A DNA stretch of 64,000 nucleotides from assembly GCF_900113025.1 (NCBI RefSeq), contig NZ_FONT01000001.1, positions 558,001-622,000 on the forward strand, read 5' to 3'. Origin of the DNA: Alteribacillus iranensis. Its GTDB lineage: Bacteria; Bacillota; Bacilli; Bacillales; Marinococcaceae. The notes under the pieces are model-generated. The model had not been told where the DNA came from. It did not search any database and saw only the letters and a program-made list of their open reading frames with translations. Position numbers and translations under genes: made by a program. Shown here piece after piece: positions 55,970 to 64,000 of this stretch (within the stretch, counting starts at the first letter, position 1; every line of letters begins with the position of its first letter).

Positions 55970-57688
55970 TCACATATTTTCGTTCAAAGAATGGAGGTAA
56001 GAGAACAATTCATCCACATGAACCTCTTTCATCGAGCCATCACGTCTCAATTTCACCTCAACAATTCCTTCATTTGCTTTTTTACCACAAGTAATTCGAA
56101 CAGGAAGGCCCATCAAGTCTGAATCGTTAAATTTGACTCCCGCTCGTTCTTTTCGATCATCATATAGGACGTCAAAGCCCTCGTCTTGTAAATCTTGGTA
56201 CAGTTTTTCACCGAGTTCAAGCTGATCTTCCTGTTTTGGGTTAAGGACAAGTAAGTGTAGATCAAATGGCGTTACTGATTTAGGCCATATTAGTCCATTC
56301 TCGTCATGATTTTGTTCAATAATCGCTGCAATCATGCGGCTAACCCCGATTCCGTAACATCCCATTATCATTGGCTGAGATCGTCCGTTCTCATCCAAAA
56401 ATTCAGCACCTAATGCTTCACTATATTTTGTTCCGAGCTTAAATACATGTCCGACTTCTATGCCTTCAGCAAAGCAAATGGTTCCTTTACCATCAGGTGA
56501 TGGATCACCTTCCTGAACTAATCGAAAATCCCCATATTGCTCAATGGAAAAATCTCTATCCGGATGGACAAACCGCAAATGCTTGTCTCTTTCATTTGCA
56601 CCGCATATTCCAGCTGTTATTGTTTTCACTGCATTGTCAGCAAGAATAGTAATCGATTCCGGTGCTCGAACAGGGCCGATAAAACCTGCTTCCGCTCCCA
56701 TAATCTCTTTTACTTCTGTATCCTCAGCCATCCGAACGTCACGTGCATCCAAAGCATTGACGACTTTAATTTCATTTACTTCATGATCCCCTCGGCAAAC
56801 GACTAATACAGGGGAGTCGTCTACGATGAATAAGACAGATTTCAAAAGTTGTTCTTTCTTAACTTTTAACCCTTCTGTCAATTCGTCAATTGTTTTCATA
56901 TTTGGAGTGTCAATGTCTTCTATTTGATTTTCTGGTTCTTCTGCTTTCTCATAAACATCAGGGACTGCAGCAATTTCAATGTTTGCCGCATAGTTGGAAC
57001 CATCGGAGTACGCAATCGTATCTTCCCCGATCTTTGAGAGGACCATGAATTCATGAGTCCCGCCTTTACCGCCAATCGCTCCTGCATCAGCCTCTACTGC
57101 ACGAAAATCCAATTCACAACGGCTAAAAATATTTTCATAGGCTCGATACATAGCTTCATAATTAGTGTCCAGGCCTTCTTTATCTTTATCAAAAGAATAC
57201 GCATCTTTCATAAGAAACTCTCGTGAACGCAGCACACCAAAACGCGGCCGTCTTTCATCTCGATATTTCGTTTGGATTTGATACAAAGTGACCGGGAGCT
57301 TTTTATAAGAAGTAATATGGTCTCTAACTAAACTCGTAATCACTTCTTCATGCGTTGGTCCCAACACGAAATCCCGGTCATGCCGATCTTTCAGCCGCAT
57401 CAATTCAGGTCCGTAGTCATCTAATCGACCGGACTCCTCCCATAACTCTGATGGCTGTATGGCTGGCATGAGCATTTCTTGGGCTCCTGCTTTATTCATT
57501 TCTTCACGAATAATCTTTTCAATGTTTTTTAATACCTTTATGCCAAGCGGCAAGTAGGAATAAATACCTGCCGCGGTTTGACGAATTAAACCTGCACGAA
57601 GCATTAATTGATGACTTGGTACGTCAGCTCCTTGTGGTATATCTCTCATCGTTGGACTAAAAAAGAATTGCTGTCTCATTTTTTGCAA
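55970..57688 (-). CDS. proS: Prolyl-tRNA synthetase (bacterial type)
   Basis: 572 aa. Class II motifs 1-3 are present: [36 protein letters not shown] (about 137-153) and [14 protein letters not shown] (about 445). An editing INS domain (about 225-400) is inserted, the bacterial form. C-terminal anticodon domain ends HSLNENM. It sits between rasP and polC; no T-box leader seen. Confidence 0.98.
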   Translation of the reverse strand: MQKMRQQFFFSPTMRDIPQGADVPSHQLMLRAGLIRQTAAGIYSYLPLGIKVLKNIEKIIREEMNKAGAQEMLMPAIQPSELWEESGRLDDYGPELMRLKDRHDRDFVLGPTHEEVITSLVRDHITSYKKLPVTLYQIQTKYRDERRPRFGVLRSREFLMKDAYSFDKDKEGLDTNYEAMYRAYENIFSRCELDFRAVEADAGAIGGKGGTHEFMVLSKIGEDTIAYSDGSNYAANIEIAAVPDVYEKAEEPENQIEDIDTPNMKTIDELTEGLKVKKEQLLKSVLFIVDDSPVLVVCRGDHEVNEIKVVNALDARDVRMAEDTEVKEIMGAEAGFIGPVRAPESITILADNAVKTITAGICGANERDKHLRFVHPDRDFSIEQYGDFRLVQEGDPSPDGKGTICFAEGIEVGHVFKLGTKYSEALGAEFLDENGRSQPMIMGCYGIGVSRMIAAIIEQNHDENGLIWPKSVTPFDLHLLVLNPKQEDQLELGEKLYQDLQDEGFDVLYDDRKERAGVKFNDSDLMGLPVRITCGKKANEGIVEVKLRRDGSMKEVHVDELFSYLHSLNENM

Positions 57689-57757
57689 AAACCCTCTTTC
57701 TCCTTATTGATACAGTGAATAATCAAATCGTTTCCTATTTCTGAAGGCCTGTAGAAA

Positions 57758-59020
57758 TTACATGAAGAACTTATTGATATCATTCCATGTTACAACAAGC
57801 ATAAGCAGGAACAATAAAGCAAACCCAATGAAATGTATCATACTTTCCTTTTGAGGATCGATCGGTCTCCCACGAATCGCTTCAGCAAAAATAAATAATA
57901 AGCGGCCGCCGTCAAGTGCAGGTAAAGGCAAGAGATTCACTATACCGAGATTGACGCTAAGCATGGCTGCCCATTGTATTAATACAGCCATCCCCAGGGC
58001 AGCGGCTTCTCCCGTGTAATTATAAATGCCTACAGGGCCGGAAAGATAGTCTAACGAAAATTCACCGGTAATAATCATACTGAGTACGTCGAAAATCAGC
58101 ATGCTGACCTCGTAAACTTGGGTAGCACCGTACTCTATAGCTTGTAACGGCGAATGTTCCATGGCCCGCATTACCCCAATTAAGCCTACTTCTTGTTCAG
58201 CAAATTCATCGTATCGAGCATCCGTCTCTATAGGAACGTTAAAGTTTTCCTCACCTCTAGCTATTTCCATGTTAATTTCCTCGTTTGGATGTTCTTGAAT
58301 AGCTAAAGTCATCTCTTCCCAATTATTTACGCGTTCCCCGTCAACTGCCAACACACGGTCTCCTGTTTGTAAACCGGCTTCCCGAGCAGGGCTGTCTTCA
58401 GTTAATTCACCAACTAACGCATCATTTTGAGGGACTCCATTTACCAATCCAAACCCAACGAGAATAATAAACGCAAGCAAGAAATTCATGAAAGGACCTG
58501 CAAAAATAGCCATCGCTTTTTGCCAAGGTTTTTTGGACTGAAACTGTCGGTCATAAGGGGCAATTTGTTCAGCTTTCTCATCAACAATTAAATCGCATTG
58601 TTCATCTACATGATATGTTTGCAACCCATCTTCATCATCGGCATAGGCTTCGATGAGTAAACGTCTTTCAAGGTCAATTCGTTCGACTGAGACTACTTTT
58701 GCTTCTGGGTGCTTTGACTTGTTGTTAACAATAATTTGACTGACTTTGTTCTCGTCGTTAAATACTAAACCAATTTCATAACCTGGCTTTATCTGTACCA
58801 GTTCAGGATCCTCACCTGCCATCCGGACGAACCCTCCGAGTGGCAGAAGTCTGATTGTGTAGACTGTTTCATTTTTCTTCGTTGAAAATATTTTAGGGCC
58901 AAAACCAATAGCAAATTCGCGGCAGAGGATACCTACTTTTTTAGCAAAGTAAAGGTGTCCCCATTCATGCACTGCTACTAGAACGCCAAAGATTACGATG
59001 ATTGCAATTAAAGTATCCAC
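57758..59020 (-). CDS. rasP: Site-2 intramembrane metalloprotease RasP (RseP)
   Basis: 420 aa, GTG start with AAGGTGGG. Zinc site HEWGH at residues 18-22 in the first membrane helix and [11 protein letters not shown] (about 360) as third ligand. A PDZ domain lies at about 205-275 ([15 protein letters not shown]). Four membrane helices. It cleaves anti-sigma factors such as RsiW after site-1 cleavage, and FtsL and signal peptide remnants. An extra acidic segment at 80-160 precedes the second helix. Confidence 0.97.
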   Translation of the reverse strand: MDTLIAIIVIFGVLVAVHEWGHLYFAKKVGILCREFAIGFGPKIFSTKKNETVYTIRLLPLGGFVRMAGEDPELVQIKPGYEIGLVFNDENKVSQIIVNNKSKHPEAKVVSVERIDLERRLLIEAYADDEDGLQTYHVDEQCDLIVDEKAEQIAPYDRQFQSKKPWQKAMAIFAGPFMNFLLAFIILVGFGLVNGVPQNDALVGELTEDSPAREAGLQTGDRVLAVDGERVNNWEEMTLAIQEHPNEEINMEIARGEENFNVPIETDARYDEFAEQEVGLIGVMRAMEHSPLQAIEYGATQVYEVSMLIFDVLSMIITGEFSLDYLSGPVGIYNYTGEAAALGMAVLIQWAAMLSVNLGIVNLLPLPALDGGRLLFIFAEAIRGRPIDPQKESMIHFIGFALLFLLMLVVTWNDINKFFM

Positions 59021-59033
59021 AATTTTCCCACCT

Positions 59034-60182
59034 TCATCCTAATTGAGAACGAATAAACGCTCTCGTGTCTTTATCAACTTCCAGGATTGTCTCTAAATCT
59101 GGATTCATCTGGGCCTGGTGGTGATCTAGAGCTTTTTCGATATAATCTTCAATCGCTAGGAATGGTATTTTCCCTTGTAAAAAACCATCTACAGCTTCTT
59201 CATTTGCAGCATTTAATACCGTTGTCAACGTACCTCCTGTTTTGCCGGCCTCGTAGGCAAATGTTAAACAGCGGTACCTTTCAAAATCAGGCTTTTTGAA
59301 ATGCAGCGTACCTGTTTCCCATAAGTTTAACCTGTTTGTATCTTCTAATTCAAGCCTTTGAGGGTAGGTCATAGCATACTGAATAGGAACTTTCATATCA
59401 GGGGTTCCGAGCTGTGCCAATACGCTTTTATCACAATACTCTACGAGTGAGTGAACGATGCTTTCCTTGTGAATGACTACTTCTATCTGCTCATAAGGTA
59501 TATTGAAAAGCCAGTGAGCCTCGATCACTTCTAACCCTTTATTCATCATGGTAGCAGAATCAATCGTAATTTTAGCTCCCATATTCCAATTTGGATGCTG
59601 TAAAGCCTCTTCCACATTCACATTTTGTAACTCTTCTCTCGTTTTATCTCGGAAACTGCCTCCGGAGGCGGTTAAAATGAGTCTGTTGATCTCATTCTGA
59701 TGATTGCCTTCTAAACATTGAAATATCGCTGAATGTTCACTGTCTACAGGCAAAAGATGGACACCGTATTCACGTGCTTTTTTTGTGACAAGATGACCAG
59801 CGGTTACTAATGTTTCCTTATTCGCAATCCCGATGTCTAATCCAGCCTCAATGGCATGAAGTGTGGGTTGTAAACCAAGACTTCCTACAACTGCATTTAT
59901 CAACATATCAGCGTCTGAATGCGTTGCAACTTCATTCAGACCTTCCCGTCCATAATATACTTTAATAGGCGCATCCACATTTTGACAAATATAATCTGCC
60001 TCTTTCTTACCTGCTACGGAAACTAGTGCAGGGCGAAACTCTTCAATTTGTTTTAAAATTAAATCTGTATTTTTTCCGCCACCCAAGGATACAAGATTAA
60101 AGTTGTCAGGGTGAGACCGTATTACCTCTAATGTTTGTGTACCTATGGAGCCCGTAGACCCTATCAATGCAATATTTTTCAT
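59034..60182 (-). CDS. dxr: 1-deoxy-D-xylulose-5-phosphate reductoisomerase
   Basis: 382 aa. NADPH site [14 protein letters not shown] (residues 8-21), catalytic [14 protein letters not shown] (about 146-159) and flexible loop histidine in [23 protein letters not shown] motifs. Second step of the MEP isoprenoid route, supplying undecaprenyl phosphate with UppS, encoded just upstream. AAAGGAGA precedes ATG. Confidence 0.98.
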   Translation of the reverse strand: MKNIALIGSTGSIGTQTLEVIRSHPDNFNLVSLGGGKNTDLILKQIEEFRPALVSVAGKKEADYICQNVDAPIKVYYGREGLNEVATHSDADMLINAVVGSLGLQPTLHAIEAGLDIGIANKETLVTAGHLVTKKAREYGVHLLPVDSEHSAIFQCLEGNHQNEINRLILTASGGSFRDKTREELQNVNVEEALQHPNWNMGAKITIDSATMMNKGLEVIEAHWLFNIPYEQIEVVIHKESIVHSLVEYCDKSVLAQLGTPDMKVPIQYAMTYPQRLELEDTNRLNLWETGTLHFKKPDFERYRCLTFAYEAGKTGGTLTTVLNAANEEAVDGFLQGKIPFLAIEDYIEKALDHHQAQMNPDLETILEVDKDTRAFIRSQLG

Positions 60183-60229
60183 CTATGTTCTCCTTTGTGG
60201 TGTTTTCATTTTAAAAACAATAATGATCA

Positions 60230-61024
60230 TTAATAAAGTTGTAAAAAGTACAGAATAGGCATAACGAAAATAAGACTGTCAAACCGATCTAGCATCCCAC
60301 CGTGACCCGGAAGGAGATTTCCAGAATCCTTTACTATATACCGCCGTTTCAAAGCAGACTCAACTAGATCACCAAATTGCCCGAATATCGACACAACTAG
60401 CAGGAATGCGATCAAAATAACGATGGAATCGAACAACGGAAAGAACAAATGCATAATTACTCCTACAATAAGCGCCATTCCAATTCCGCCAAAAAAGCCT
60501 TCGACTGTTTTTTTGGGGCTGATCGCTTCCCAAAGTTTTCTCTTCCCCCAATTTTTACCAACCAGAAAGGCTCCAGAGTCAGTTGCCCAGATTGTAAATA
60601 ATATATAAAGGACTAAAATGAGACCTTCTTCAGAATCCCGTGCGAGTAACACGTGATGAAACCCGAAGCCAACATACACAGATGATAAGATAACAAATCC
60701 CGCTTCATCAAATGTAAATGTGTTTTTTGTAATTACTGTTAATGCAAGAAGAAAAAAAATCATGAATAAAAAAATTTCCTCCCGAGAAACATGAGAAAAA
60801 AAAGTAATATTCCCCCAAGTGGAAGGGATGAATAAAAACCACATAAATAAAAAGCTAATCGCTCCCGGGAGTGAATAAGGCCGAATTTGTTTCATTTTAA
60901 GAAGCTCGTACATAGCAATCGTTCCAATGATCAAAAACACGAGCATAAAAATCATACCGCCAGCGATCACAGAGCCTAAAAGCAACAGGCCTCCAACTAC
61001 GCCAGTAATAACTCGATCTTTCAT
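60230..61024 (-). CDS. cdsA: Phosphatidate cytidylyltransferase
   Basis: 264 aa, about eight membrane helices. C-terminal signature GDLVESALKRRYIVKDSG followed by LPGHGGMLDRFDS (about 235-247) is the CTP-dependent catalytic motif. Makes CDP-diacylglycerol, precursor of the PgsA reaction encoded at 21503-22081. 13 bases after uppS. Confidence 0.97.
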   Translation of the reverse strand: MKDRVITGVVGGLLLLGSVIAGGMIFMLVFLIIGTIAMYELLKMKQIRPYSLPGAISFLFMWFLFIPSTWGNITFFSHVSREEIFLFMIFFLLALTVITKNTFTFDEAGFVILSSVYVGFGFHHVLLARDSEEGLILVLYILFTIWATDSGAFLVGKNWGKRKLWEAISPKKTVEGFFGGIGMALIVGVIMHLFFPLFDSIVILIAFLLVVSIFGQFGDLVESALKRRYIVKDSGNLLPGHGGMLDRFDSLIFVMPILYFLQLY

Positions 61025-61037
61025 ACATTTCCTCCGT

Positions 61038-61805
61038 CTATACTCCGCCGTATCGTCTCTTTCTTTGTTGGTACGTTTTAACTGCCTCTTCTAAGTCTTT
61101 GTCTGTAAAGTCCGGCCATAGTACATTAGTAAACCAAAATTCACTGTACGCCAATTGCCAAAGCATGAAATTACTCAATCTCATCTCACCGCTTGTACGA
61201 ATTAACAAGTCCGGGTCCGGCAGATCACACGTTAGTAGTTTATTAGAGATCAATTCTTCATCAATATTGTTAACCGATAATTGTTCATTTTTTACGTCTT
61301 CGCTAATGTCTTTCACCATCCGGACAAGTTCATGTCTACTTCCATAGTTCAATGCAAAATTCAATACTAAGCCTGTATTCTCTTTCGTTTCTAACACCGC
61401 TTGTTCCACAGCCCTGCGGGTATATTCGGGAAGAACACTTTCGTCCCCCATTACTCTTACTCTTACATTATTTTCTTTTAACGCAGGAAGTTCTTTACTA
61501 AGGAATTGTTGTGGAAGACGCATTAAAAAATCAACTTCCGTTTTCGGGCGTTTCCAATTTTCCGTGGAGAAAGCATACAAAGTTAAATATTGAACGGAAA
61601 GTGTATTAGCCTTTTTAACAATCTTATTAATAACTTTCATGCCTTCCCTATGTCCTGCTACACGAGGCAAACCTTTATTCTTTGCCCATCTTCCATTCCC
61701 GTCCATTATAATAGCAATATGAGACGGGATATTGTTCGGATCTATTGATATATGACTTCCTTCATTGTCTTCATCTGCATGCTGAAAAAACCGTTCAAAC
61801 ATCAT
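61038..61805 (-). CDS. uppS: Undecaprenyl diphosphate synthase
   Basis: 255 aa. Cis-prenyltransferase with IAIIMDGNGRWAKNKG (about 31-46), GMKVINKIVKK, SYS-like FSTENWKRP and the C-terminal RTSGEMRLSNFMLWQLAYSE. Makes the C55 lipid carrier for peptidoglycan. Start ATG has a weak site (AAAGG, 11 bases away). Confidence 0.97.
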   Translation of the reverse strand: MMFERFFQHADEDNEGSHISIDPNNIPSHIAIIMDGNGRWAKNKGLPRVAGHREGMKVINKIVKKANTLSVQYLTLYAFSTENWKRPKTEVDFLMRLPQQFLSKELPALKENNVRVRVMGDESVLPEYTRRAVEQAVLETKENTGLVLNFALNYGSRHELVRMVKDISEDVKNEQLSVNNIDEELISNKLLTCDLPDPDLLIRTSGEMRLSNFMLWQLAYSEFWFTNVLWPDFTDKDLEEAVKTYQQRKRRYGGV

Positions 61806-61853
61806 CAGCGCACCAGCCTTTGTTAAAGGTATCCCTTTTCGTTTATATTATGT

Positions 61854-61882
61854 ATATAAAATGCGGCAGACATCTATGTTAA
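61854..61882 (-). promoter_or_regulatory. Candidate sigma-A promoter of uppS
   Basis: Minus-strand TTAACA (61877-61882), a 17-base spacer, TATATA (61854-61859). It lies between the frr terminator and uppS, about 50 bases before the start. Confidence 0.45.
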
Positions 61883-61978
61883 AAATGGAGACAAACCTTC
61901 TATGTTCTGTAAATATATAACGAAATATAAGCATACTTTTTATGACTGCCGAATATCATTTCAAATGGAATGGTTGAA

Positions 61979-62008
61979 AAAAACCCTCTTTTTGAACAGA
62001 GGGTTTTT
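61979..62008. terminator. frr terminator
   Basis: AAAAACCCTCT / AGAGGGTTTTT stem with an 8-base loop, A and T tracts on both sides. It follows the frr stop by about 30 bases. Confidence 0.9.
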
Positions 62009-62038
62009 GTTCCATATACTATTGTAACGTTGTTTTCG

Positions 62039-62595
62039 TTAAACTTCCATGATTTCTTGCTCTTTGTCTTCGGCAGCCTGATCTATTTGTTTAATATGAG
62101 CATCTGTCGTCTTTTGAACTTCATCTTGATAGCGACGTAGCTCATCCTCGGTAATCTCCCCGTCTTTTTGATCCTTTTTTAGGTCGTCATTTGTATCGCG
62201 GCGGATATTACGCACTGCTACTCGCGCTTCTTCCGCATATTTTTTCACCAATTTACTTAAATCCTTACGACGCTCCTCGGTCAGAGAAGGAATTTGAATA
62301 CGGATAACAGATCCGTCATTATTCGGTGTTAAGCCCAGATCCGCTTTTTGGATAGCCTTTTCAATATCTCCGATAGATGATTTATCAAATGGTGTAATAA
62401 TTAATAGTCTAGCTTCTGGAACCGAAATAGTTGCTAACTGGTTAAGCGGTGTGTCTGCGCCGTAGTAGTTTACCATGACTTTATCAAGCATTGCCGGGTT
62501 TGCGCGTCCTGCACGGAGTGTGGCTAATTCACGATGCAGTGATTCTACAGACTTACCCATCTTTTCGTTTGCTAATTTGATTTTATCTTGAGCCA

Positions 62596-62596
<1 letters not shown>
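62039..62596 (-). CDS. frr: Ribosome recycling factor
   Basis: 185 aa, the typical length. [19 protein letters not shown] (residues 28-46) is the conserved domain I helix-to-hinge motif; [25 protein letters not shown] is the C-terminal helix. With EF-G it splits post-termination ribosomes. ATG overlaps the pyrH TAA (TAATG), so the two are coupled. Confidence 0.98.
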
Positions 62597-63318
<722 letters not shown>

Positions 63319-63423
63319 TTACCCCCGGTATCTTTTGCTAAGAAGAACAGCGCAGTCCATTACTCGCCCATACGACGAGCATTGACACTGTTGAAACGGT
63401 TATGGAAGAGCGGGAACCTTCTT

Positions 63424-63467
63424 AAAAAAGCGGAAGATTTGACTGTCAAACCCCCGCTTTTGTGTTG
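63424..63467. terminator. tsf terminator
   Basis: AAAAGCGG / CCGCTTTT stem with an inner TTTGAC/GTCAAA extension; TTTTTT is in the minus-strand arm. An outer CCTTCT/AGAAGG pair may extend it. It ends the tsf transcript before pyrH. Confidence 0.85.
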
Positions 63468-63514
63468 AGAAGGTGTTCATGCTCCCGCTTGAACCCTTAA
63501 CTGATTGAATTTAA

Positions 63515-64000
63515 TTACTTTTTCACTTGGGACATTACTTCATCTGCAAAGTCGTCATCTCTTTTTTCCATACCTTCCCCGACTTCGTAACGGATAAAAG
63601 TTTTGACAGAAGCGCCTTTGCTTTCCACGTACTTCCCAACTTTTTGATCTGTATCTTTGACAAATTCTTGATCTAATAAACAAATTTGCTCAAAGTATTT
63701 GTTCAAACGACCTTCGACCATTTTTTCAACAATCTTTTCTGGCTTCCCTTCATTAAGGGCTTGTTGTTTAAGAACTTCGCGCTCACGATCAGCTTCTTCT
63801 GCCGGTACTTCATCACGGGAAATATAATTAGGATTGATAGCAGCTACGTGCATTGCGATGTCTTTTGCAAGGTCTGCATCTGTTGTGCCTTCTAATACAG
63901 AGAGAACACCGATACGTCCACCCATATGGAGATATTCACCAAATGCCGCGTTGTCCTCTTTTTCTACTACTTGGAAACGGCGCAGAGAAATTTTTTCTCC
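63515..64000 (-). CDS. tsf: Elongation factor Ts, C-terminal part (5' end beyond the window)
   Basis: The reading frame stays open to the window edge; 161 residues plus stop are seen, so the real start lies outside. Family pattern [19 protein letters not shown] precedes [25 protein letters not shown], then [10 protein letters not shown] and a C-terminal [11 protein letters not shown]. Exchanges GDP for GTP on EF-Tu. An internal ATG at 63925 is not the start. Confidence 0.95.
   Translation of the reverse strand, partial: GEKISLRRFQVVEKEDNAAFGEYLHMGGRIGVLSVLEGTTDADLAKDIAMHVAAINPNYISRDEVPAEEADREREVLKQQALNEGKPEKIVEKMVEGRLNKYFEQICLLDQEFVKDTDQKVGKYVESKGASVKTFIRYEVGEGMEKRDDDFADEVMSQVKK

Noticed and set aside
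57689-57757. T-box leader before proS or terminator between proS and rasP
   Set aside because: The 69-base gap lacks T-box motifs and a stable stem with T-tract.

Overview
The window is a stretch of core chromosome from an endospore-forming, low-GC Gram-positive bacterium of the Bacillaceae type. The evidence is the gene content and order: tsf-pyrH-frr-uppS-cdsA-dxr-rasP-proS-polC-rimP-nusA-rnpM-ylxQ-infB-ylxP-rbfA-truB-ribF-rpsO-pnp-ylxY-mlpA-ymxH-spoVF-asd-dapG-dapA. This continues through rnjB, tepA, spoIIIE, the ymf genes, pgsA, cinA, recA, rny, ymdB, spoVS, miaB, ricA, cotE, mutS, mutL, miaA and hfq. All genes except the first (an integrase-like gene at 73-1059) lie on the minus strand, so the region is transcribed from the right end to the left. 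Very acidic stretches in the RodZ-like protein and in NusA would fit a halotolerant or halophilic relative, but that is inference only.

Layout along transcription: 64000-57758 holds translation elongation (tsf, partial), UMP kinase, ribosome recycling, and the isoprenoid, phospholipid and intramembrane protease genes. 57688-51630 holds proS and polC. 51349-43647 is the nusA-infB group (rimP, nusA, rnpM, ylxQ, infB, ylxP, rbfA, truB, ribF) followed by rpsO with its own promoter and a foldable leader. 43490-38753 has pnp, a deacetylase-like sporulation protein, an M16 peptidase and YmxH. 38442-33604 is the dipicolinate/lysine operon (spoVFA, spoVFB, asd, dapG, dapA) behind a sigma-K-like promoter. 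33291-30355 has an RNase J, TepA and YlzJ. 30170-20252 has SpoIIIE, two M16-family proteins, the EF-P 5-aminopentanone reductase, YmfJ, YmfK, a RodZ-like protein, PgsA and CinA. 20177-13610 has a DEAD-box helicase, recA, rny, ymdB and spoVS. 13105-1173 has an ABC-class ATPase, miaB, ricA, cotE, mutS, mutL, a 35-residue membrane miniprotein, a methyltransferase, miaA and hfq.

There is no prophage, CRISPR array, tRNA or rRNA. The less ordinary signals are: (1) an RNase J in the rnjB position that carries the complete metal-binding set; (2) a recA gene preceded by a LexA-like box, a good sigma-A promoter and a roughly 400-base structured leader; (3) a dispersed 'GATAAGAAAG...AGCTCC...' intergenic element, full length (about 400 bp, hairpin array with compensatory changes) at 13201-13601 and truncated at 3388-3445; (4) an unlisted 35-aa membrane miniprotein gene; (5) a tyrosine-recombinase-like protein with several catalytic positions replaced; (6) an rpsO leader in which an upstream hairpin arm can pair with bases next to the ribosome binding site. 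I saw no convincing new multi-gene system; the window is mostly well-known housekeeping and sporulation genes.
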